A stretch of 64,000 nt of DNA from Onchidella celtica (Eukaryota; Mollusca; Gastropoda; Systellommatophora; Onchidiidae). The stretch lies in NCBI GenBank assembly GCA_963931925.1, contig OZ007570.1, positions 44,565,691-44,629,690 of the forward strand, written 5' to 3'. The notes below the pieces were generated by a model that was given only the letters and a program-made list of their open reading frames with translations, was not told the origin of the DNA and made no database searches. This document shows, piece by piece, positions 32,780-45,299 of this stretch (position 1 is the first letter of the stretch; every line of letters starts with the position of its first letter). The position numbers and the translations under genes are program-made.

Positions 32780-35028
32780 AGATCCGCCTTCTGTACACGA
32801 GATGGTCTGCTATATATTTATTGTGCCTCGTAAAACGTTGGCATCAAAAAAGCATCATCTCATTGAATAGTACCCGGTTTGCTTAATTAAGCAAAACGAC
32901 ATGGCTACATCTTAGAAACATGCGGAAATACCCTGATCTGTGGAGTAGAGTGAGATTATGGTCACTACAGTGTCGTCCTGTCGTACAATGAACAGAAATT
33001 ATTTCCACTGGAGTAAATACAGAAAGCATCTGTACTTTTCTTCAACAAAAGCCCACGGAACGTTGATAACTGCTTAGCAGCCCACTTTATAGGCAGTAAC
33101 TTTCCAGGCATTGAAATACTGCCCATTTGCAGTTACTTCCATTGATAGCCTGCTCAGATCTCATTATTATCTCATTGCGCTTGCTACAGGAAAAAAATGC
33201 CCTGTATTCAAGATAATGACACTCGTTTCGTGTCTGGAGAAAGCTTTTTGGGTGGGTGGACGTGTATGTATGTGTCTGATAATGTGATAATTGTGCGTGG
33301 GTCTCAAAAGTAGGCCTAGTGTGTGAGGGAGAAAAAAAAAATATCGCTGTGAAACAGAAGGAAAAGAAAAATAACTGAGAAGTCCGGGGGCTTTGCAGTA
33401 GATTTTTTTTTTTTTTTAACATCTGTTTGCTGGCAGAAATCATTCTCCGATATTTCAATCAACCCAGCTTTGAGGTGAAATGTTTGATGATAAAATTATG
33501 AGCAGATGCATTACAGGTGGGTTAGCCACAGGCTTTAAGGGAATGTTTGAAAACGTTAGGTCGTAATATTACAGATTCCACCACGATAATTAAAGTTTGT
33601 TCTCTAAGCGTATCCACTTTTTGTTTTGTTTTGTTTTTTTTTTGCTGCATTTCTCTGTCATCTTGATTTTTTAAAGCTTCTCTTTCATCCCTTCTCTCAC
33701 CTTCATATTTCTTCGTTTTTTTTCCTCTTCTTCATTCTTTGTTTTTCGTTCTTCTCACTTTGCTTTCCTTCCTTTAAAAACTTCTTATCATTGTGAAATT
33801 CTCCTGCTTCCGCGAGATCATCGTCTTAAATCGTTGCATAATTTATTACAAAATGACATTTTCACTTTTAAATCATTGCTTTCAACACAGCTATATACCG
33901 GCACCCTCAATTGTCCTTCTCCAAACACGACGGGGTGCATTTCTTTGTCCTTCAAACTTTTTTCACGCTGGTTTAGAATAGAATTTCTCTTGTTAATACA
34001 GCTCTGATTTCAACGCCACTATCAATTCCATGACATATTTGCCCGAAGGAAATCTCACAACAAGGGTTAGGGGGTGTCATTCTGCCAAGGCCTACAGAAA
34101 GGGAGTCTGGTTAAATGAGTAATTACAATTCAAAGAAATGTGGCAAATTTCACACCAGACTGAACCTTCATATTGATTGTTTGGGCTCTCCTCGCCGTCC
34201 ATATCAGAGTTATCCACCCTTGTTGCACGCGCAATTTCCTGCTTGATTACTCCCCTTTGTGATATGAGATGCTCTCTCACAGCTAATTGCTGGATCTATT
34301 GTGACTTTCATAGCTTGACATTCACTTCAAGCAAGTAGCACTTAAGTGAAACCACCGCTAAAGTAGCTCGGCCAACACCGTCCACCATCCTTTACCATCA
34401 CCTCCTCAGACTGGCTACGCCTTCTCGTTTTTATCGATTTTATCATCATGAAAAAAAAGTTAACTTGATGGCTCACGATTTTTCGACGGCAGCGAATTTT
34501 AATCTTGACATTTGTTGTTTTTCTGCGGAACCTTCGTTCTTTCATTCAAGAGGATCCGGAACAAGGACGATGGGATATACTTATTCATGTGGGCTGCAAG
34601 ATTTGCGTTTAATAGCAGCACTCTTTTTTGAGTTCGATAAGCAATATCGAAAATTCACCTCTGCACTCAAAGTGGCCTGAGTTTAAGGGAAAAAATCAGT
34701 ATACGCGTACATGTGGATTTCAAACCTTGGGAAAATCTCTGATATATACTGAAAATGGTTAAATACTATATTCTGAAGCATTACTAAAAATACGACATTT
34801 TAAAAAAAATGATATCGATATGAAAGTATAAAATAATGTTCCATAAAATAGATATGCACTTTAAAAGAGTCTTTATCGCCTCTTTTCGACCAGGCGTAAA
34901 ATCAGCCATAGAAAATGTAGAACAACTTAACAACAGAATGCACCATAATATTTATTCTTATGGATCGTGGTGTTTTCAGTTCATTTACTTCCTGCATCAT
35001 TAGCAACAAATACTTGCCTTGCGTGCAG
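32780..35028. other. Noncoding stretch, no gene recognised
   Basis: T-rich and A-rich tracts (about 33330-33420, 33620-33780). Several 60-120 codon frames overlap low-complexity runs and are not supported. Confidence 0.4.
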
Positions 35029-35248
35029 GGTTGATCGCGAATACGACAGCCCAGGACACGGAGCTATGTGCCAGATCTGGAGTCAAAAGACCGCCCAGGG
35101 GCCATACGCTACGGTTCTGTCAGTAAACGACCCAACACCTCTGGAAAAAAGGGTGGTGGGCGCATTCGATTTCGATACAACTGATAGTAATACATGTTAT
35201 TATGTCGTTCGCTTACGATGCACTAAACTTACAGTTCCTGCATGGTAG
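35029..35248 (+). other. Possible terminal exon, unknown protein
   Basis: An acceptor (CTTGCGTGCAG) precedes 72 codons of balanced composition to a TAG, including GHGAMCQIWSQKTAQGPY and VVGAFDFDTTDS. It reads like a folded-domain fragment, but I cannot name it and no upstream exon is identified. Confidence 0.3.
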
Positions 35249-35368
35249 GCTTACTATGGGTAGGAGCTGCATTGTATTACAGAACTTTTCATTTGTATGA
35301 CTTCTGAAAAATCATTTTTTGTTTCTTAAGTGGTAACTTTTCTTCCTCTTGAAAGCAATGAAAATTGG

Positions 35369-35446
35369 CTGCAAGAGCTAACAACGTTGTTCTAATTGGA
35401 ACGGGGACCGGGAGCAGTCCAGTTCTGTCGTTGTTAGCTCTTGCAG
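35369..35446. ncRNA. Long perfect-stem hairpin, miRNA-precursor-like
   Basis: CTGCAAGAGCTAACAACG at 35369-35386 is the exact inverse of 35429-35446, enclosing 42 bases. Further pairing is possible inside (GAAC/GTTC and GGAC/GTCC), giving a roughly 78-base stem-loop. It could be a small RNA precursor or the ends of a tiny foldback element; strand and expression are unknown. Confidence 0.35.
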
Positions 35447-35848
35447 TAAGGTGTTTTTAATTGTTTGTGCATACAAAGTTATATCTTATCTTATCTTATT
35501 TATTTAATTATTTACTTATTTACTTATTTATTTAGCTTTTTTGTAATATATTACTGAAAGAGAAAGTTCAGCACACATCATACTTACAAAAATACGGCGT
35601 GGCTGTGTACTTAACTTTTCTGTTAACAGCAGCGCTGTAGTCTAAAGTTAGGCCCTTCAGATCGTTGCATTGTTTACTGATGACCTTTTTCAGAACATCA
35701 GTACATAAATTGATCCAAGCATTAGAGGTGCAAATTGTTCACCTATATCGTACTTTCATGTTTTATTTTCCATTCACGACATGAGGGATTAATAATTGGT
35801 TGTTGTTAGGGGAGCCTTGTAATTTACATAGACAGTCTTTGGGGATTA

Positions 35849-36052
35849 CTATTGCGTAAAACAAATACATTTCACATCATTAACTTTCCCTTCCAATGCA
35901 GGATTCCGAATTTTTTCAAACTGTACCCAGAAGCCATGTTCCGCGTTCTTGTATGAACTGCACTGGCAGGATGAGATCTGATACATCGATACACCGATAT
36001 CAGTACCTGCATCAGAGCGCCCGTACAGAGCCAGCATGAAATCGGGCCACAA
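35849..36052 (-). other. Possible exon or short ORF, unknown
   Basis: A 67-codon frame with four Cys in its middle part (SSCQCSSYK) and ordinary composition. It has no recognised domain and may be chance. Confidence 0.15.
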
Positions 36053-36954
36053 TGCACCCAGTTTGTAACCAACGAAGGCTCAGTAAGGCGTATGATGTAC
36101 ATTAGTAGCCCGTAAAATCCTACCAAACAGGGAAAATTCGCGAGACACCTGAGGTACACCCTGAGCCGTCAGTGAATCGGCTAGTCAGAGTATGGTCAGT
36201 GCCGTACAACTTCCAAAGTTATGGTACCCACGAAATAAGCATACAAATGATGTTCATAGGTCTAGTATTTACTTTTACACTAATTTACATGCAAATGCCC
36301 CGAAAGTTTAGTACTTGCTTTATAAAGAGAGAGTCTGGTAATTTTTTCGGTAACACAGAGCAAAATAAAGTTGTTATAAAATATGAATACAGTAGTGATA
36401 AATTGTGTAGTTTTAAGGTTATTAGAATATTTTAAGTGTTGCTGACATTTCTTTCAAAACATGTTCATTTGCAGTGAGCTTTTTTGACAGACCCACTGAC
36501 AGAAATCAGTTGCATAATATGCAAATTAATTAATATTCAAGGAATGCAGTGGTGAGGATGGTTATGGGTGGGTGGTGAAGATGGTCATAGGTGGGTGGCT
36601 GGAAGGAGGGGTATAATAATATTATATTTTACCTCAGTTACATTTTTGTTACAGTACTTATAAAAATACAGGCCACGATGATATTCAAGGGACTGGGTGG
36701 AGTAATGCCCATACAAATGATGGAAAGTACTCAGAGAACTTGAATGTAAACATTAAATCAAAAGGCCTGTTGTTTTTTTAAGTCACGGTGCAGATAACAG
36801 AGAATTAATGTGAAAGAGTCATGGTGAGGACTGAAATGGCTACACCAGAATCATGTTCAGGACTTTATTTAGACACCTTCGTATGATCACAACAGATTGG
36901 GGGGGGGGGGGAGGGGGGAGAGGGAAGGATGCTTCGACAACCTGATTTTATTTG

Positions 36955-37030
36955 CGATCGAGAGACGCAGTGACTCAGTTGGTAGAATAGTTGCCTTAGT
37001 GTGGCTGATCTAATATTTGATTCCCAACTG
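36955..37030 (+). repeat. Degenerate tRNA-like sequence (SINE head or tRNA relic)
   Basis: GACTCAGTTGGTAGAATAG resembles an A-box region, and TTTGATTCCCAACTG a decayed B box, with roughly tRNA spacing. It differs from the main SINE family here. Not a functional tRNA by eye. Confidence 0.35.
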
Positions 37031-37079
37031 ATTCGTTCTTATTTTCAGGAGTTCAGTATTAATTATTTCACTTTTTTTT

Positions 37080-38300
37080 TTCACCGGTGATCATAAGCAA
37101 CAGGGATTCAGTTGTGTGTTTTTTTTCTTCATTATGGTGCCAGAGAGATTTTTTTGTTTGTTTTTTTTTTTTAATGGGCAGAGATAATGGAAAGTGTAAA
37201 AGAGCGAGCGAACCAAGAAAGAGACATACCCCCCCCCCCCAAAATGTGCAATTTGAAATGAAAGTATCTCAAGATTATCCTCTTTTTATGCGTATGCTAT
37301 GATGTTGTTGTAGTTGTAGATGTAATTGTCGTTGTTATTATTTTCTCACTTCTTGAGGCGAAAGGTAAAAAATGAATCCTGGCAGTTTGTATAACGTTGC
37401 TGCTGTGAAAATCTCTGCGGTATTTGACTCCGTTGGTGACGGAGAGGACATGAAACACGTGTCGAGCATCAAACATCAGGTGCTCAAGTGGGCGGTGACG
37501 TCGGGTAGAAGAAATCTGAGACCCCGCCTTCCTACCATTGAAAAGGTGTCTGTCGTTTAATGAGGAGTGAGGCTATTAGTTCGTTCAAGCATTGGTTGGC
37601 AAGCGAATCGTGACAGGGTATTCTACAAAACTGAATCGGCATCTCGCTTCTGAAACAAATTTGAACATTCTGCAACTAGGACTATATTATTAGTATTCTG
37701 ACCCTGGTACGAGCTGCGTCTGACTTAAGTTACTTCGAGAATCTTTTCAAAAAACTACTTTGAATTACTGATTTGTCTTAACATCTAGTTTGAACACACT
37801 TATTGTCTGAATAATAATTATGATTTTTTTATTTTGTTCTGTTTTTTAGATTAAAAATATGCAAAGACGCATTACTGTAATTCACGTTTGATAGATTCTG
37901 AGTTTGAAGTTTGCTAGCACTCATAAATAAGTGTTACTCTCCAAGTTCATATAATCACCAGCCCTGGAAGGAAAGGATTTTGCAAATTGCTCCCGAGTAC
38001 AGAAAACATACTGAGGTGAGTTCAATATGCAGGCGTATTAACCCTATTTAGTAAATAATTTATTGTTATGGGAATTGTTGCGAATTTGGCGAAAACAAAC
38101 GACCAGGGATTAGATTAAACACTACCAGACGTCAGCAAACTCGGCAAACATGTAAAAATGGTCAATGATATTCCCTGCGGGAAAGTCGTAGAAGATAAAG
38201 TTTATACCACAACAAAAGCGTTTTCAAGAGACCCTCCACCTTATCTAACATTCGATCTCGGATTCCAGGGGGCACTGGTTTGAGACAGAGAAATAACGGC
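37080..38300. other. Upstream region of the Olig-like gene, no exon recognised
   Basis: Contains poly-T, poly-C and AT-rich tracts. A 62-codon plus-strand frame at 37372-37560 has no recognisable domain. Confidence 0.4.
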
Positions 38301-38315
38301 TTTACAGAACATGTC

Positions 38316-38512
38316 AGCTGCAAGGGGGGATTAGTGTGATTATCTGCACAATTATCCGCACCTTCTGAGATCCTAGTCAGCCATTATCCCCACCTCTATA
38401 TTCAAATCAGGGGGCATAATCCAAACCATATTGGACAACTGGCGCTGGTTCAGCGGTCAGCGCGGTGGATTATGGTTGACTGTTGGGCACAGTTATATAC
38501 ACCTGATAATCC
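38316..38512. promoter_or_regulatory. Candidate enhancer: four TAATCC sites and an E-box
   Basis: GGATTA at 38328-38333 and 38467-38472, TAATCC at 38417-38422 and 38507-38512, plus two TTATCC and a CAGCTG E-box near 38316. TAATCC is the known core site of K50 homeodomain proteins (Otx, Pitx, Goosecoid). The cluster lies about 1.7 kb upstream of the Olig-like coding exon. Confidence 0.35.
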
Positions 38513-39635
38513 AGAACTGTGGCTTAATGGAGAGCATATTGAGCACATAACGCTACATGTCACAATTGCAATTGATCCGCTCAAAGGAGATTTAAACGCG
38601 TTTAACGAAGACTCTGGAGACCGGAAATAGTAACTTTGGGGCGGGCTGGAAGCACTGAAACATTAGCCGATTGCAATAAACCACTCGGTTAAGAACAATT
38701 AGTTGATCAGTACGGAACATAAGGACAAATATACGAGGTCTGTTTATTAGATGTGCTGTATGTATAAGCTATCACAGATTTTGGTACCCTCATGAAGTGC
38801 CCTTCGGGTTTTTAGCGAATCAAGATCATTCAAATCAGCTTCACACCGGGACAAATAAATATTGGGAATGCCGGTAATTTGCTTTTTCTTTTCTTTGATA
38901 GTGTGTTTCTATTTCCTTTGGAACGGATTTATCTGTTTGTTTATTTATTTATTTATTTATATGTCAGCGATCACTCATCTAATTTTAAGGGCTGTTGATA
39001 GGGAACCGTGGTATTTTGCATTATAACCTACAGCTGGACAGCGAACACAATTCAATGTCTCCTCTATTCGGCGTCGTAACTAGACTGCTTTCCCCTAACA
39101 GCGGCCAATTTTAAAGGCTTCATTACTGTAGATTGATCTACAAACTGCAAACTTCCTCAAGCTTACTTTTTCTTCCTGGTTCAGACTCGAGCACCTTCCC
39201 TCTCCCAAATAATGAATCTTTAGCTTACCTCTTTCTATGTTAAATAAAATATGAGCTGAAATTTATTCATTCTGTTAAAGAAATTAGTTTTTCACTGATC
39301 TCTATTGTCAACTAGTATTCATGGTTTTCGCTAACAACTTTTTCCTTTTTTTTTTAAAGTGCAATTAACCATCCAACATTTTCCAAAGTAGCGTGCACAT
39401 AGTTTTTGTGCTGGATGGACAATTTAGTGAAGCTCAGTTTATTTACTGTCATTGGATTAATGAACATTAACGATGTTTATTTTCCCTATAAAACAATTTT
39501 CTATCTTTGGTTTGGGTGCAATCTTTATTGAGAAAATGCTGATTATTCACTTGATGTTTTCATTTATTTATCTATCTACTTATTTATGCACTTATTTGGT
39601 TTTTGTTTGTTTGTTCGTTCGTTCACTGTTTTAAA

Positions 39636-39985
39636 TCTTTATTTTAGGAGGTTCGCTGCCCTTGGCATTTACACCTCACTTTTTTGGTTCTTATCTTTCT
39701 TGTTGTGGTAGGGATTCGTTTTTTAGAATTTTCCCCCGGGCAGCGGCCTGTTCGGCCTGCCCTTTTCGATTTCCATTTGCCAAGGTATTTTTAACGTGCA
39801 TGCGGGCCCCCGAATTTTTCTTCCTTATCCGAGAAGACTAGGTGCTCGATCCATAGGATCAAGGACAGGAAAATGTGAGAAAAATCCCCAAATTCCAACA
39901 TACCTGCACCGACAGGGATTTGAACCCAGTACCTTCGGCATGAGAGGCGAGCGCCTTGCCTTTGGGCCACCGTGTCGCCCTTCAT
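39636..39985 (-). mobile_element. SINE, copy 3 (tail type II)
   Basis: Complete on the minus strand: tRNA-like head near 39900-39985 (B box GGGTTCAAATCCC), central domain, and the tail also seen in copy 2 (AGGAGGTTCGCTGCCCTTGG on the plus strand). Frames across it are shadows. Confidence 0.8.
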
Positions 39986-40215
39986 TTGTTCATTTGTTTT
40001 GTTGTTTTCTTTTATTTAATTTATTAATTTGTCATTTATTTATCCATTTTTGATGAAATGGAAACTATCAAAATTGAAAATATTGGAGCAATCGAAGCTT
40101 TGATTAGAGGAAACTACATACTTCCGCATATCTTCCGACAGGCCATATACATTTCTATTATAGTTCTAATTCATAACTATTGGCTTGTCTTTTCTTTATG
40201 CAGCAGTCACTAAGA

Positions 40216-41181
40216 ATGTTCAACTCACAGCGCACTAACTCCAACAGTACGGCATCGCCGGTATCTTCGGTTACAACTGACACTGATGGCGTCGAGAACA
40301 TTGACGTCACTGATGACGAGGTCATCGGAATATACGGCGTCCAAAGCAACGGCTGTGATGTCCTAAACGACGAGGATGGCAAACCAGCCTCTCTGTCTGA
40401 TGTCGCGAAAGACTATGACAAGGTGACTTATGGTTCGTCATTACACAACCAGCAACAACATAGACTTGGTCGTCGTGGATACTCTGCTGAAGAACTTTGC
40501 GATCTGAGATCAAAGATCAACAGCAGAGAACGAAAAAGGATGCACGATCTTAATTCTGCAATGGATTCGCTTCGCGATGTTATGCCCTATGCAAAAGGGC
40601 CATCTGTAAGAAAACTCAGCAAAATCGCAACGTTGACACTAGCAAAGAATTACATTCAGATGCTGAGTAAATCAGTGGAAGAGATGAAACAGCTTCTTGA
40701 TGATATTTACAGATCAGGCGGTGCCAGTCATCATTTGTCCCATCCTAGAGTCCATCACCAGCCCTACCTAGCAGCTCATCCACATACCTATTCTATCGTG
40801 TCTCAGCTCTCTGTTCCACCGTCATCCCAGCTGCAATCACCGACCGTAGCCATGAACTCCTCTTATCAACAGAGCCACCTGCCTCCTCCACCCCACCACC
40901 CTCTTCACTTACCACCACCACCACTGACACCACAACCAGCTGGTGGTATAAAGCATAACCCTTCACACCAGCCTGATCTTTCAAGTTCATCCAACCCTGG
41001 TCATGTTTCCCCGCCATCCAGAACTCTCTCATCACAGGTTCTTCCTAATAGTCTTTTCCAGCCTATACCGTGCTCATATCCGGGTATCAGTGCCTACTCA
41101 ACAGCGCTCCACACACGCCCTCCACTTGACAGCATGATCACCTACATAGATGTCAAAAGAGGTAACCATAGACTGACATAG
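40216..41181 (+). CDS. Olig-family bHLH transcription factor (321 aa)
   Basis: Single-exon coding region. The bHLH domain (about residues 98-155) has the basic region [11 protein letters not shown], loop [13 protein letters not shown] and second helix [16 protein letters not shown]. This is the signature of OLIG1/2/3 proteins rather than BHLHE22 or neurogenin. Such factors bind E-boxes in nuclei and usually act as repressors in neural fate choice; that role is family knowledge. The C-terminal part is rich in His, Pro and Ser and low in predicted order, and the protein ends [10 protein letters not shown] chose ATG 40216 because a strong acceptor (CTTTTCTTTATGCAG) lies just upstream, implying a 5'UTR intron; ATG 40198 would fall inside that acceptor. 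No breaks seen. Confidence 0.93.
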   Translation: MFNSQRTNSNSTASPVSSVTTDTDGVENIDVTDDEVIGIYGVQSNGCDVLNDEDGKPASLSDVAKDYDKVTYGSSLHNQQQHRLGRRGYSAEELCDLRSKINSRERKRMHDLNSAMDSLRDVMPYAKGPSVRKLSKIATLTLAKNYIQMLSKSVEEMKQLLDDIYRSGGASHHLSHPRVHHQPYLAAHPHTYSIVSQLSVPPSSQLQSPTVAMNSSYQQSHLPPPPHHPLHLPPPPLTPQPAGGIKHNPSHQPDLSSSSNPGHVSPPSRTLSSQVLPNSLFQPIPCSYPGISAYSTALHTRPPLDSMITYIDVKRGNHRLT

Positions 41182-42428
41182 CCAGTGTGCACAAACAACC
41201 TTCTGTTCATAACACCCTCCCCAAACAGATGCATCCATGCAATGCACAGAAGCCGGATGCTGAAGATTTGGAGCCAGGGATTATTGGTGCATCTCTGGTC
41301 AACAGATAGTTCTTCAAACTCTTTAAAATTCAATGACCAGACCCCGGCTATTTTGTACAGTAAATGGTCTTTTCTTTTTCAGCCTCAGATTTTTGGGTCT
41401 TTGCACTCTTTTGAGACCAATTAGGTCTATACTCTCTGAGTCATTGATCAAAATAATTGGAATTAGTTTTGAAAAACAGTGATTTGTTGGGAGAAATCTG
41501 AAATTTTCATATTCAGTTAAGAATGAACGAATTTGTCGATTTCAGATAAGGATGTGACTGATATAGGGGCCATCTATTGCTGACGGGAATGAACGGAACA
41601 TTGGTGATATGCCCCATGCATTTGACTTACTGGTTTGGGGCCCATTTTGTACTACTACTGTGAATATTTATGTCTTATTAAGCGCCACCTTTGTGCTGGC
41701 TATACATGTACATGAAATTTTACAGCAATTCACAAGTCCTTAATGCAGGGGGCGACTTTTAAAGCACATTAAGATTACGGCACCATTAGGAGTAACATGT
41801 CCTGTTAATTTGCCAACTTATCTCAGTGTGTGTTGCCTGTTTCTGCACAGTCACGAATTCAGCGATGATAACAGTCGCATGGCAAAGGTGGGATAATGTA
41901 ATTTCCGTACTTCTTCTCAATTTCAGTGGGCAAGTAATTGGTAAATGTCTTGTAATACACCATTTCAGTCCCAAAGCAAAGAAAATACAAGTGCAGACGT
42001 TTCTGTAGAAGTGGGAACATGAAGAATGCCAAACCTAATAGGGGCAGATAAGAACTAGACGTCAGGGGAGACACTCCTATTAAAATTTTATTCACAGTAT
42101 GTGCCTTACAAATAGCACCGGTCTTGGGATCTGCGGGGCTCAGTAATTATAATAGTTGCGGTTCTCTGTAAAACCTGCCATGACATGTATGTTGCAATGT
42201 GTTGTTGTGTATACTTGACAAACCTAGATTACCCTAGCCCAAATGGAAGTACTTGGTTCAGTTGTCTTAAAACTAGCCCTGCCCTCAACACAAGGGTCAG
42301 TATGTAGTGTAAATTGTAGTTAATCTCAGCGGCAATGTCTCTTGAATCTTACTGATAAAACCTTCAGCACCTCGGTAAATGTTTTTCTACTTCCATACAA
42401 GCAACAAATTCTCTGGTTGTTCAATAAA
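41182..42428 (+). terminator. 3'UTR of the Olig-like gene with poly(A) signal
   Basis: No ORF of note follows the TAG. An AATAAA at 42423-42428 is the first clear poly(A) signal, giving a 3'UTR of about 1.25 kb. Its use is inferred. Confidence 0.45.
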
Positions 42429-42832
42429 AAATGTTTGATATATGTTCATATGTCGATCAGCGTACCTGTTTGACAGCAACGACTCAGGAAGATAATAACA
42501 CTATATTTTCTAAACACTGGGAACCTAATCTGATATTTAAGCTTCGCCGCCCCCCGTCTTCTGAAATCACACATTTTCATTTCTGTGAGTGTCTTTTTAT
42601 AAACTGACTATAATATTATTATGCTGCAAGTACACTGGGATCATGGTTGTCTTGCTCTGATGCCAGGCTTTGTCAGTATTGTATTATTGTCATTACCATG
42701 TGTTATTATAATGTAATACATAAAGTGAATTTGAATGCCAGTCTTTGATTTGTTTTATTTAGTGCGCTCCCATAATGCTACTTTTTATTTGTCGGCAATA
42801 AGCCTATGGCTTGTGGTGATTTCATTTGTCGG

Positions 42833-43115
42833 TGTGTGAAGAGTGATTACTTGGATGGTGCACGTAGCTGTTGACACAGTGTGAAGAGTGATTGCTTGGA
42901 TAGAGCATTTAGCTGTGTTTGTCACAATGCGAAGTGTGATTGCTTGAATAGAGCATGTAATGTAGATGTAAAGACTGATTGCTTGGATAAATATGTGGGT
43001 GTATTTGACACAGTGTGAAATGAAGAGTGATTTTTGGACAGAGCACCTAGCAGTGTTTGACACAGTGTGAAGAGGGATAGCTGGGACAGAGCACCTAGCT
43101 AGTGTTATCATATTT
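42833..43115. repeat. Diverged 42-52 bp minisatellite, about six units
   Basis: Units run GTGTGAAGAGTGATTGCTTG then GATAGAGCA...TAGCTGTGTTTGACACA, each diverged. The 108-codon minus-strand frame over it is a repeat translation. Confidence 0.85.
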
Positions 43116-43554
43116 TTCCAATTAACTCAGGACTGATCCTATCCTGTGCGGCCTTTGCTACAACGTGACAATGTGTGCCTTTTCTGCCCATGACTTACCT
43201 GCATGCTGTGTCATTCCTTTGGGATATGTGATTAAACAATTAATTAAATAAACAAAATGACAACACAATCATAAAAACAGACATACACCAAAAAATGACT
43301 GAAAGGTAGGCAACTTTTCTTTGATTGTAATACATTACATGACTTTACTGAAGCAATGTCCGTTCGTTTTATCACCCTCTGGTTGTAATGGTTTGATATT
43401 TGTCAGACAACGAGAAGGACGATGATTTCCAACAGATCTGGACTGGCCCGGATGAATTCTTTCCTCTTTATTCGAACAGCCAGGGGTCAGACCCTCCATT
43501 TGCTGTTTTGAGGGGAAAAACAATATCAGATACAGAAATAGACACGCCGGCAAA

Positions 43555-43685
43555 TAGAGAGAAGGAGAGGAGAGAAAGAGACAGGCAGAGAGTGAGAGAG
43601 AACGGTGGGAAAGAGAGAGGGAGACAAAAAAGAAAGGAGAGAGGAAGAGGGAGAGAGACGGGCAGTCAGGCAGACAGACAGGCAG
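43555..43685. repeat. Purine (GA-rich) tract
   Basis: About 130 bases almost purely A/G on the plus strand. It accounts for the R/E-rich peptides in frames here. Confidence 0.8.
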
Positions 43686-44680
43686 ATAAAGTGTTCAGCA
43701 TGTAGCTATTGTAGGCCTCATATTACCAAATACATTCCAAAATTGATTCAGAGAAAGAGGGAAAAAAAACAAAAACAAAAAAAAACAAGAAAACTTTACA
43801 ATAACATGGGCTGACTCAAACCAACTGAATCACAATATCACATGGTTGCCCATTCGTAAATTATGACATAATTATCGCCTTGAGCACAAATTAGGTTTGT
43901 GTAAACTATCTCCCTGGCTCAACTTCGAGGGGTTTCGGAATGTACTGTTTTAGCAGTTATTACTTTTATTACGGGGGGGGGGGGGGGGGGGGAGCAGATT
44001 ATTTCATGAGATGTTGGCAGCGCATCAGTCAGTCATTTCAGTTATTCAATATTTTAAAACGTCCAGCCTGTCTTAGGCTGGTGTTTGAAAAAATGTTTAT
44101 ACATACATCCATAATCTGGGTAATACCACGGACAACATGTTTCAATGGGCCCGTCGCACGGCATCAGCTGCAAGAATACAAAATAAATAAATAAATTAAT
44201 TAATTAATTAAATAATAGTACCCCCGGTACATGTATAAACAAATAAGGAAGTAATAAAATAAAAACATAAAAAGTATGAAACAAATAAACTTGAATAAAT
44301 AATTTATTTTTTCATCATCAATATCATCATCATCATCATAACAATAATCATAACAACAGCAGCAACAATAATGATTCATGGCATATTGTTACATGAATTA
44401 ATCAACAGGTGAATGAATACAATAAAGTGAATGAGAAATTGCCTGCGGACGCTCTTCGGGACATTTAAATTAAGAATTACCTTATAAGCCGTCATAAGAA
44501 TGAAATAATAATGCGTAAAACCACGACATAATTCATGAATGATAAATACAAACATACTTAAAATATCTAAAATAAATTAGATAAACGAACAAAAGAAAAA
44601 AGCAAGCAATTTTTTTTCTTTTCTTTACTTCTTCTTCTTAATTTTCTTCTTCGTCTTCTCCTCTTCTTAAGCCTACTCAC

Positions 44681-44791
44681 ATAGCATGGAGGTTCTCGCT
44701 TGGACTCATCACCCACGTCTTCAATACTTCTGGCGTAGGAAATGGACACTATCATTAACAAGGCCGCAATCAGGACCAGCAAAGTCTTCAT
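44681..44791 (-). CDS. First coding exon of a secreted peptide precursor (37 aa, partial)
   Basis: From ATG 44791 the exon encodes MKTLLVLIAALLMIVSISYA, a textbook signal peptide, then RSIEDVGDESKREPPCY with a dibasic KR that could be a convertase site and one Cys. It ends at a strong donor (TAT|GTGAGTAGG, 44679-44680). An acceptor (AAATTCCTTTCAG) bounds the exon at 44834, giving 43 bases of 5'UTR. Later exons should lie at lower coordinates, but none is recognised before the Olig-like gene. The mature peptide is unknown; neuropeptide, hormone or Cys-rich secreted peptide are all possible. Reading beyond the donor gives only an Arg/Lys run from a CT-rich tract. Confidence 0.5.
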
Positions 44792-44906
44792 TCTTTCTGT
44801 TTTTTGGGGTTTTTTGGTCAAAGTAGCTATGGACCTGAAAGGAATTTAATGCATGTTCCGTCATTACAAAAAAAACACACTTGAAATTTATTATTACAAA
44901 ATCTCG

Positions 44907-45128
44907 AGCTTTTATCCGTCGCTGAAACGGCGAGAACTGGACGAGTGTGATGGTGAAATGCTGTGTTTTTTAAGTGTGTTTTCGTGTGTACGGAAACGGA
45001 AACGTCGAAAATCATTCAGCTTTTATCCGTCGCTGAAACGGCGAGAACTGGACGAGTGTGATGGTGAAATGCTGTGTTTTTTAAGTGTGTTTTCGTGTGT
45101 ACGGAAATGGAAACGTCGAAAATCATTC
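44907..45128. repeat. Exact-length tandem duplication, 2 x 111 bp
   Basis: Two almost identical 111-base units start at AGCTTTTATCCGTCGCTGAA (44907 and 45018). A partial third remnant (ACGGAAATGTCAAAAATCATTC) follows near 45165. Because 111 is a multiple of three the plus-strand frame stays open for 93 codons; this is no evidence for a gene. Confidence 0.9.
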
Positions 45129-45299
45129 AGGTAAAGAAATAGAATCTTTTCATATTACGGAAACGCCGCAACGGAAATGTCAAAAATCATTCAAGTAGTA
45201 AATAGAAATAATCTTTTCATGTGGACGGATTTTTGTCGTTTCCGTTGCCATTTCCTTTTCCTTACTTAGGGAAACACAGCTTAAGGCAGGCGGCATTGA

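Noticed and set aside
43400..43705. 101-codon ORF with acidic start and R/E-rich end
   Set aside because: It begins at a non-ATG codon, and its second half is a purine tract; no domain.
44567..44680. Arg/Lys-rich tail of the signal-peptide ORF
   Set aside because: It lies beyond a strong splice donor and comes from a CT-rich tract.
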